From Streptococcus sanguinis (lineage in GTDB: Bacteria > Bacillota > Bacilli > Lactobacillales > Streptococcaceae): a stretch of 64,000 bases of DNA. Made by a program: the position numbers and the translations under genes. The stretch lies in assembly GCA_013378335.1 (NCBI GenBank), contig CP040556.1:1922001-1986000 (forward strand), read 5' to 3'. A model generated the notes under the pieces. The model did not search any database. It was not told where the DNA came from and saw nothing but the letters and a program-made list of their open reading frames with translations. Below are positions 57,580 to 64,000 of this stretch, piece after piece; the first letter of the stretch is position 1, and each line of letters begins with the position of its first letter.

Positions 57580-57608
57580 AACCGACCAGGCGGTTTTTTA
57601 TTTTATAG
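57580..57608 (-). promoter_or_regulatory. TetR-type operator and -10 box of coiled-coil protein gene
   Basis: On the minus strand a TATAAAAT box (about 57599-57606) is followed by AACCGCCTGGTCGGTT (57580-57595), an inverted repeat AACCG/CGGTT, immediately before the ribosome binding site. Confidence 0.65.
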
Positions 57609-57771
57609 ACCCAGTATAACAGACACAGAAAACTTTGTCCAGTATTTTTTTCAAAAAAGATTATTTTTAGTCAATGAAAATCATCAGACAACTTAGAAGC
57701 TAGTCACAAGCAACTCTCTCATACTAAAATCTATATCTAAAAAAGCCCGGTAACGAACCAAGCTTTTATCT

Positions 57772-58836
57772 TTATTCAAACCCCGTCATTGTCAGTCCTA
57801 GCAGACGAATGCCTCGTGGTTGCTCTTCCAAGCTATCGTATATCTCATGAGCCGTTCGCTCGATTTGCTCCTTGTCTTGAGTGGCTAGAGCCAAACTTTT
57901 CCTTTTAGTCAAGGTGGAGAAATCGGCATAGCGGATTTTCAGAACGACGGTTCGTCCTTTCTTATCATGCTTAGTCAGGCTATTTTCTACCTTCTGTGCC
58001 AGCAGGGTCAGCTCTTTCTTGATATCCTCCTCACTATAGAGCAGTTTGGCATAGGTGCGCTCCTTCCCGATCGACTTACGAATACGATTGGATTTGACCG
58101 GACTATTACTGATACCACGCGCTTTCCGGTAGAGATCAAAACCAAAGCGGCCAAACTTATCAATTAAAGTCATTTCCGGTATCTTGAGCAGATCTGCACT
58201 AGTATAAACTCCCATTTCATGCAGTTTTTCAACGCTCTTCTTACCAACTCCATGAAACTTAGCGATATCCATTGGCGCCAGAAAGGCCTCTGCCTCTTCG
58301 GGTAGAATAACAGTCAGACCATGAGGCTTCTCATAGTCGCTAGCAATCTTAGCCAGAAACTTATTATAAGAAACGCCTGCCGAAGCTGTCAGATGGAGTT
58401 CATTCCAGATATCGTGCTGAATCAGCTTGGCTATTTTGACTGCAGATTTAATCCCAAGCTTGTTTTCCGTTACATCCAGATAAGCCTCGTCGATGCTCAT
58501 GGGCTCAATCAAGTCCGTATAACGTTTGAAAATCTCTCGGATCTGCAAGCCGACCGCCTGATATTTTTCGTAATTCCCCGAGATAAAGATGCCCTGGGGG
58601 CAACGTTCATAAGCTTCCTTAGAGCTCATAGCCGAATGAACTCCGAACTTTCTAGCCTCATAATTACAAGTGGAGACGACACCACGACCGCCAGTCAATC
58701 GTGGGTCGCTGCCGATGATGACCGGATGCCCCTTTAACTTAGGATTATCCCGCTCTTCCACCGAAGCGAAAAAAGCATCCATATCAATGTGGATAATCTT
58801 CCGAGATGTATCGTTAATCAGTGGAAAAATCAGCAT
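57772..58836 (-). CDS. dinB: DNA polymerase IV (Y family)
   Basis: 354 residues. [17 protein letters not shown] (metal Asp), the [10 protein letters not shown] motif with the catalytic Asp-Glu, helix-hairpin-helix [20 protein letters not shown], and a C-terminal little-finger domain. The usual beta-clamp peptide at the C-terminus is short ([10 protein letters not shown]). Error-prone lesion bypass. AAAGGAGGAGG precedes the ATG. Divergent from pflB across about 370 bases. Confidence 0.95.
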   Translation of the reverse strand: MLIFPLINDTSRKIIHIDMDAFFASVEERDNPKLKGHPVIIGSDPRLTGGRGVVSTCNYEARKFGVHSAMSSKEAYERCPQGIFISGNYEKYQAVGLQIREIFKRYTDLIEPMSIDEAYLDVTENKLGIKSAVKIAKLIQHDIWNELHLTASAGVSYNKFLAKIASDYEKPHGLTVILPEEAEAFLAPMDIAKFHGVGKKSVEKLHEMGVYTSADLLKIPEMTLIDKFGRFGFDLYRKARGISNSPVKSNRIRKSIGKERTYAKLLYSEEDIKKELTLLAQKVENSLTKHDKKGRTVVLKIRYADFSTLTKRKSLALATQDKEQIERTAHEIYDSLEEQPRGIRLLGLTMTGFE

Positions 58837-59206
58837 GTCCTCCTCCTTTCTCCTGCCATCAATTTCAGCTTACAGGCTTTCACAAAGTCAGTCCTTTTTG
58901 CTCAAATAAATCTGAAACAGTTTTTCATTCTTGTAAAAAGTATTTTAAAAGTAAGATTCTTCGGCAGTAATTTTTATATGACATTTTAATTACTTTTATT
59001 ATAACTTTTTTACCCATTTTTCCAAAATATTTGAAAAGATTTATGTTTTTCAAATCTATAGTACACATCTGCGACTTTTTACTTTCTGTATTATAAAAGA
59101 AAGTCTTTCTTTCTGTCGAAAATGGTTTGTGAAACCGATTACCGTATGGTATACTTTACTTATAAATGTAACAGTTTATTGTTGCTAGAATAAAGAGGAA
59201 AATCAA
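58837..59206. promoter_or_regulatory. dinB-pflB intergenic region with pflB promoter
   Basis: A promoter TTGTGA (59127-59132), 17 bases, TATACT (59150-59155) points to pflB. TTGTGAAA is a half-match to the Rex box TTGTGAANNNNTTCACAA and overlaps the -35 hexamer; the other half is degenerate. Rex or CcpA control is known for pfl in related species. The remaining AT-rich stretch holds the dinB promoter and shows no gene. Confidence 0.6.
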
Positions 59207-61522
59207 ATGGTTGTAAAAACAGTTGTTGAAGCTCAAGATATTTTTGACAAAGCTTGGGAAGGCTTCAAAGGTGAAGACTGGAAAGAGAAAGCAAGTGTTT
59301 CTCGCTTCGTTCAAGCTAACTACACACCTTATGATGGAGATGAAAGCTTTTTGGCAGGTCCTACTGAGCGCTCACTCCACATCAAGAAAATCGTAGAAGA
59401 AACGAAAGCTCACTACGAAGAAACTCGTTTCCCAATGGACACTCGTCCAGCATCTATCGCTGGTATTGACGCTGGTTACATTGACAAGGACAACGAACTG
59501 ATTTACGGTATCCAAAACGACGAACTCTTCAAATTGAACTTCATGCCAAAAGGCGGTATCCGCATGGCTGAAACTACTTTGAAAGAAAATGGATACGAAC
59601 CAGATCCTGCTGTTCATGAAATCTTTACTAAATATGTTACTACAGTAAATGACGGTATCTTCCGTGCTTACACTTCTAACATCCGCCGTGCTCGCCACGC
59701 CCACACTGTAACTGGTCTCCCAGATGCTTACTCACGCGGACGTATCATCGGGGTTTACGCACGTCTTGCTCTTTATGGAGCTGACTACCTCATGGCTGAA
59801 AAAGTTCGTGACTGGAACGGTTTGACTGAGATTGACGAAGAAACAATCCGTCTGCGCGAAGAAATCAACCTGCAATACCAAGCACTCGGTGAAGTTGTAA
59901 AACTTGGTGACCTTTACGGAGTAGATGTTCGCCGTCCTGCCTTTGACATTAAAGAAGCTATCCAATGGACTAACATCGCCTTCATGGCTGTCTGCCGTGT
60001 TATCAACGGTGCTGCTACTTCTCTTGGACGTGTGCCTATCGTTCTTGACATCTACGCAGAACGTGACTTGGCTCGCGGTACTTACACTGAATCAGAAATC
60101 CAAGAATTTGTTGATGATTTCGTTATGAAACTTCGTACAGTGAAGTTTGCTCGTACTAAAGCTTACGACCAACTTTACTCTGGTGACCCAACCTTCATCA
60201 CTACTTCTATGGCAGGTATGGGTAACGATGGCCGTCACCGTGTTACAAAGATGGACTACCGTTTCCTTAACACACTTGACAACATTGGTAACTCTCCAGA
60301 ACCAAACTTGACCGTTCTCTGGACTGACAAACTTCCATACTCATTCCGTCGCTACTGTATGCACATGAGCCACAAGCACTCTTCTATCCAATACGAAGGT
60401 GTAACAACAATGGCTAAAGACGGCTACGGTGAAATGAGCTGTATCTCTTGCTGTGTGTCTCCGCTTGATCCTGAAAATGAAGAACAACGCCACAACATCC
60501 AATACTTCGGTGCTCGTGTAAACGTTCTGAAAGCCCTTCTGACAGGTCTCAATGGCGGTTACGACGATGTTCATAAAGACTACAAGGTATTTGACATCGA
60601 GCCTATCCGTGACGAAGTTCTCGACTTCGAATCAGTTAAAGCGAACTTTGAAAAATCTCTGGACTGGTTGACTGACACTTATGTAGATGCCTTGAACATC
60701 ATCCACTACATGACTGACAAGTACAACTACGAAGCTGTTCAAATGGCCTTCTTACCAACTTACCAACGCGCTAACATGGGATTCGGTATCTGTGGATTTG
60801 CCAACACTGTTGATACCTTGTCTGCTATCAAGTACGCTACTGTTAAGCCAATCCGCGACGAAAATGGCTATATCTACGACTATGAAACAATCGGAGAATA
60901 CCCACGTTGGGGCGAAGATGATCCTCGCTCAAACGAATTGGCTGAATGGTTGGTTGAAGCTTACACAACTCGTCTGCGCAGCCACAAACTGTATAAGAAT
61001 GCAGAAGCTACTGTGTCTCTTCTGACTATCACATCTAACGTTGCTTACTCTAAACAAACTGGTAACTCACCAGTCCACAAAGGAGTTTACCTCAACGAAG
61101 ACGGCAGCGTGAACTTGTCTAAATTGGAATTCTTCTCACCAGGTGCGAACCCATCTAACAAGGCAAAAGGTGGCTGGTTGCAAAACTTGAACTCACTTGC
61201 TAGCTTGGACTTCAGTTACGCAGCTGACGGCATCTCATTGACAACTCAAGTTTCACCTCGTGCGCTTGGTAAGACTCACGACGAACAAGTAGACAACTTG
61301 GTTACTATCCTGGATGGCTACTTCGAAAACGGTGGTCAGCACGTTAACTTGAACGTTATGGACTTGAAGGATGTTTACGACAAGATTATGTCTGGCGAAG
61401 ATGTTATCGTTCGTATCTCAGGTTACTGTGTAAATACTAAGTACTTAACTCCAGAGCAAAAGACTGAATTGACCCAACGTGTCTTCCACGAAGTACTCTC
61501 TATGGACGATGCTTTGAGTTAA
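59207..61522 (+). CDS. pflB: Pyruvate formate-lyase
   Basis: 771 residues. Active-site Cys pair in [12 protein letters not shown], glycyl-radical site [15 protein letters not shown] near the C-terminus. Converts pyruvate and CoA to acetyl-CoA and formate under anaerobiosis; the radical is installed by PflA, encoded elsewhere. Very biased codon use and AGAGGA ribosome binding site indicate high expression. With SpxB in the same window, the two enzymes compete for pyruvate under anaerobic and aerobic conditions respectively. Confidence 0.97.
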   Translation: MVVKTVVEAQDIFDKAWEGFKGEDWKEKASVSRFVQANYTPYDGDESFLAGPTERSLHIKKIVEETKAHYEETRFPMDTRPASIAGIDAGYIDKDNELIYGIQNDELFKLNFMPKGGIRMAETTLKENGYEPDPAVHEIFTKYVTTVNDGIFRAYTSNIRRARHAHTVTGLPDAYSRGRIIGVYARLALYGADYLMAEKVRDWNGLTEIDEETIRLREEINLQYQALGEVVKLGDLYGVDVRRPAFDIKEAIQWTNIAFMAVCRVINGAATSLGRVPIVLDIYAERDLARGTYTESEIQEFVDDFVMKLRTVKFARTKAYDQLYSGDPTFITTSMAGMGNDGRHRVTKMDYRFLNTLDNIGNSPEPNLTVLWTDKLPYSFRRYCMHMSHKHSSIQYEGVTTMAKDGYGEMSCISCCVSPLDPENEEQRHNIQYFGARVNVLKALLTGLNGGYDDVHKDYKVFDIEPIRDEVLDFESVKANFEKSLDWLTDTYVDALNIIHYMTDKYNYEAVQMAFLPTYQRANMGFGICGFANTVDTLSAIKYATVKPIRDENGYIYDYETIGEYPRWGEDDPRSNELAEWLVEAYTTRLRSHKLYKNAEATVSLLTITSNVAYSKQTGNSPVHKGVYLNEDGSVNLSKLEFFSPGANPSNKAKGGWLQNLNSLASLDFSYAADGISLTTQVSPRALGKTHDEQVDNLVTILDGYFENGGQHVNLNVMDLKDVYDKIMSGEDVIVRISGYCVNTKYLTPEQKTELTQRVFHEVLSMDDALS

Positions 61523-61546
61523 TAAACGACTTACAAACCATTTGAA

Positions 61547-61577
61547 AGAAGATTGGACATCTCCAATCTTCTTTTTT
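61547..61577 (+). terminator. pflB terminator
   Basis: AGAAGATTGGA (61547-61557) pairs with TCCAATCTTCT (61562-61572), then TTTTTAT. Confidence 0.9.
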
Positions 61578-61674
61578 ATATTTCAGACTTCAAGTGACTG
61601 CCAACTTGATGATTTTTTCACGAGTCTTTATGGTATAATGGTTCTATTGCTATACTAGGAAAAGGACTGGGGAA

Positions 61675-62451
61675 ATGACAGAGAAAGGTATCAGGGAAAA
61701 AGCCAAAGATTTCAATCTGGCGGTAGATGTTATCATGCTGGCTGGAACACTACTGCTACAGAGCGGATCCGAGACTTATCGGGTGGAAGACACCATGATT
61801 CGTATCGCTCATTCGCAAGGGATTATTGACTGCAATGCCTTAGCAATGCCAGTGGCTATTTTCTTTTCGATTGAAAATACAAATGTTTCACGGATGAAGC
61901 GCAATCTCAAGACCAACTACAATATCGAGAAGGTCTGCGATGTCAATCAGGTCTCCCGTCAGTTGGTAACAGGAGAAATCAGCCTTCAAGAGGCTTTTGA
62001 TGAGCTGAATCGCCTCAAAGTTAAGGAGCTGCCCTATAACAACAAGCAGCTAATCGCTGCCGCAACGCTCAGTGCTCCCTTCTTCTCCATCATGTTTGGC
62101 GGAAACTTCTACGATGCTTTGGGGGCTGCCATTGCTACCTTCTTTGGCTTTGCCTTCTCTTTGTATGTTGACAAATATATCCGTATCCCTTTTGTGACAG
62201 CTTTTGCTGGAGCCTTCGTCTTTGGACTGCTGGCTCATATCTGGACACGCTATTCTGGTTTTAACTCCACAGATGATTTGATTATTGCGGGTTCTGTCAT
62301 GCCTTTTGTGCCTGGCATTGCTCTGACCAACTCTGTGCGTGACATCATGACCAACCATATCAACTCTGGGATGAGCAAGCTCTTTGAATCGCTCCTCATC
62401 ACTCTTGCTCTCGGTGCAGGTACCTCTGTCGCCCTCCTTATTATGAAATAA
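61675..62451 (+). CDS. Threonine/serine exporter, N-terminal subunit (DUF1212)
   Basis: 258 residues. A cytoplasmic region with LLLQSGSETYRVEDTMIRIA, the ThrE signature, followed by about five membrane helices. The downstream gene supplies the ThrE_2 half, so together they match the single-chain ThrE. GGGGAA precedes the ATG. Exports threonine and serine (family role). Confidence 0.87.
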   Translation: MTEKGIREKAKDFNLAVDVIMLAGTLLLQSGSETYRVEDTMIRIAHSQGIIDCNALAMPVAIFFSIENTNVSRMKRNLKTNYNIEKVCDVNQVSRQLVTGEISLQEAFDELNRLKVKELPYNNKQLIAAATLSAPFFSIMFGGNFYDALGAAIATFFGFAFSLYVDKYIRIPFVTAFAGAFVFGLLAHIWTRYSGFNSTDDLIIAGSVMPFVPGIALTNSVRDIMTNHINSGMSKLFESLLITLALGAGTSVALLIMK

Positions 62452-62455
62452 GCCT

Positions 62456-62923
62456 ATGACAATCTTGACTTTCTTACTGCAAGCAGTTGCCAGCCTACTG
62501 GCCATCATTACCTTTTTAATCGTTCTAAATGTTCAGCGCAGTATGCTGATTCCCGGCGGAGTGCTGGGAATGGCTATTTGGCTACTCTATCTCCTGCTCA
62601 AAGGACCGACTAACGTCATCATAGCAACCTTTGTGGCTGCTATCATTGGTTCCTGCGTCAGCCAAATCCTCAGTATTATCTACAAAACGCCTGCAGTCGT
62701 CTTTATCCTGGCCATTCTTGCGCCTCTGGTTCCAGGCTACATTTCCTATCGGACGACTGCCTTCCTTGTCACTGGTGACTACAGCCAGGCTATGATTCAC
62801 GCCACTCTGGTGGTCATTCTGGCCTTGGTCATCTCGATCGGCATGGCCAGCGGCACCGTCGTACTCAAGCTCTACCACTACTTAAAAAAACGTCAAACCA
62901 AACTCACAGCAAACAAACAGTAG
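62456..62923 (+). CDS. Threonine/serine exporter, C-terminal subunit (ThrE_2/DUF3815)
   Basis: 155 residues, four or five membrane helices: LLQAVASLLAIITFLIVLNV, then RSMLIPGGVLGMAIWLLYLL, and LAPLVPGYISYRTTAFLVTG. It starts 5 bases after the upstream gene with no clear ribosome binding site, so translational coupling is likely. Forms the second half of a split ThrE exporter. Confidence 0.85.
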   Translation: MTILTFLLQAVASLLAIITFLIVLNVQRSMLIPGGVLGMAIWLLYLLLKGPTNVIIATFVAAIIGSCVSQILSIIYKTPAVVFILAILAPLVPGYISYRTTAFLVTGDYSQAMIHATLVVILALVISIGMASGTVVLKLYHYLKKRQTKLTANKQ

Positions 62924-63069
62924 GACCATCTGCTGTTTTTTCTTTTGGCAAAATACATCTTAAGCCTGATTTAACTGTGATTAGATGTTTTTGTAAGAGT
63001 TTTATTCCTAAGTATGGTAAAATAGTCTTCGGAATATACTAGAATAAAAGGATTTAAAGAGGTCTTATA

Positions 63070-64000
63070 ATGACAATCGGAATCGACAAAATCGGTTTTG
63101 CAACCAGTAATTATGTTTTAAAATTAAATGATTTAGCAATAGCACGAGATACTGACCCAGAAAAGCTTAGCAAGGGTCTCTTGCTCAAGGAACTCAGCAT
63201 TGCTCCTCTGACTGAGGATATTGTTACCTTGGGAGCAGCGGCAGCAGAGCCCATTCTGACAGCAGAGGACAAAGAAAAGATTGATATGGTCATCGTGGCT
63301 ACTGAATCAGGAATTGACCAGAGCAAGGCGGCGGCCGTTTTTGTCCACGGTCTTTTAGGCATCCAGCCCTTTGCCCGCAGCTTTGAAATCAAGGAAGCCT
63401 GCTATGGAGCAACTGCTGCACTGGACTATGCCAAGCTCCATATCGAAAAACATCCAGACAGCAAAGTTTTGGTGTTAGCTAGTGATATTGCCAAGTATGG
63501 CATTAACACACCGGGAGAGCCAACGCAGGGAGCGGGAGCTATTTCTATGCTGATTAGTAGCAATCCTCGTATCCTCGCTTTCAATGATGATAATGTAGCT
63601 CAGACCCGCGATGTCATGGATTTTTGGCGCCCAAATTACTCGACAACACCTTATGTCAACGGGCTCTATTCAACCCAGCAGTATCTGGATAGCTTAAAGA
63701 CAACTTGGACGGAGTACCAAAAACGCCACAAGCTGGCTCTCAAAGATTTTGCGGCCTACTGCTTCCACCTGCCTTATCCAAAATTGGCCCTTAAAGGCCT
63801 CAATAAAATCATGGATAAAAGCCTGCCCCAAGAGCAGCAAGACCAGCTTAGAGAGAACTTTGAAGCCTCTATTCTCTACAGCCAAAAAGTTGGAAATATC
63901 TATACAGGCTCCCTCTTCCTAGGCCTCCTATCTCTTTTAGAAAACTCTGACAACCTCAAGGCTGGCGATCGGATTGCCCTTTTCGGCTATGGCAGCGGAG
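63070..64000 (+). CDS. mvaS: HMG-CoA synthase (3' truncated by window)
   Basis: Open from ATG 63070 (AAAGAGGT upstream) to the window end, about 310 codons. MTIGIDKIGFATSNYVLKLN is the usual start; Glu79 in VATESGID and the acyl-accepting Cys111 in EACYGATAALDYAKL match the active site, and YCFHLPYPK carries the catalytic His. It condenses acetyl-CoA with acetoacetyl-CoA in the mevalonate pathway. The last bases reach FGYGSG, so only the C-terminal part is missing. mvaA would be expected nearby outside the window. Confidence 0.95.
   Translation, partial: MTIGIDKIGFATSNYVLKLNDLAIARDTDPEKLSKGLLLKELSIAPLTEDIVTLGAAAAEPILTAEDKEKIDMVIVATESGIDQSKAAAVFVHGLLGIQPFARSFEIKEACYGATAALDYAKLHIEKHPDSKVLVLASDIAKYGINTPGEPTQGAGAISMLISSNPRILAFNDDNVAQTRDVMDFWRPNYSTTPYVNGLYSTQQYLDSLKTTWTEYQKRHKLALKDFAAYCFHLPYPKLALKGLNKIMDKSLPQEQQDQLRENFEASILYSQKVGNIYTGSLFLGLLSLLENSDNLKAGDRIALFGYGSG

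Overview
The window reads as the chromosome of an oral streptococcus of the sanguinis/gordonii/mitis type. The reasons are Gram-positive ribosome binding sites (AAGGAGG type), low to moderate GC, a pyruvate oxidase SpxB, a pyruvate formate-lyase, a mevalonate-pathway HMG-CoA synthase, a BusR-BusA osmoregulatory locus, DUF1310 and EXLDI small proteins, and phospho-beta-glucosidases with a BglC-like regulator. The species assignment is inference; no rRNA gene is present to settle it.

Layout. 0-1.2 kb: the end of a PabB/PabC folate gene and an alpha/beta hydrolase. 1.2-4.9 kb: a compact signalling locus consisting of an ABC transporter, a single-TM histidine kinase, an OmpR-type regulator and an unannotated 19-residue peptide gene. 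The ABC genes and the peptide gene are preceded by the same four-fold 11-bp repeat array at an identical distance from the -10 box. 4.9-10.4 kb: a GH1 enzyme, then an AT-rich scar region with a broken SemiSWEET sugar transporter, a 5'-truncated IS3 element, an orphan ABC exporter and remnants of what looks like a peptide-modifying enzyme. 10.4-17 kb: VOC protein, spxB with a cre site, an IS200/IS605 insertion, and an SGNH hydrolase/HAD phosphatase/membrane MutS-like operon. 17-21 kb: busR-busAA-busAB compatible-solute import with a c-di-AMP-type repressor. 21-24.6 kb: a second GH1 enzyme divergent from an AraC regulator, then small membrane proteins.

24.7-31.8 kb: CapA-like phosphoesterase, then a methionine-themed block (MTA/SAH deaminase, MetQ-MetN-MetI importer, MsrAB). 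31.8-34.1 kb: duplicated DUF1310 genes with broken neighbours, and PyrDA. 34.1-36.6 kb: CodY-type sites, a structured leader, gdhA, a GNAT gene and a 144-bp duplicate of the gdhA 3' end. 36.6-42.9 kb: TetR/oxidoreductase pair with its operator, EXLDI, DUF2268, DUF4352, MscS and SstT. 43-44.6 kb: alanine/glycine symporter under a glycine riboswitch. 44.6-54.6 kb: housekeeping genes (trxA, pepD, mutS2, cvpA, zapA, rnhC, lepB, recD2). 54.6-57.6 kb: a TetR regulator, two CPBP proteins and a coiled-coil membrane protein, tied together by a shared operator sequence. 57.7-64 kb: dinB, pflB, a two-part ThrE exporter and the start of mvaS.

The best candidate for an undescribed system is the 1.2-4.9 kb locus: kinase, regulator, ABC transporter and micropeptide joined by a common phased-repeat operator. 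The TetR/CPBP regulon at 54.7-57.6 kb and the gdhA tail duplication are the next most interesting.
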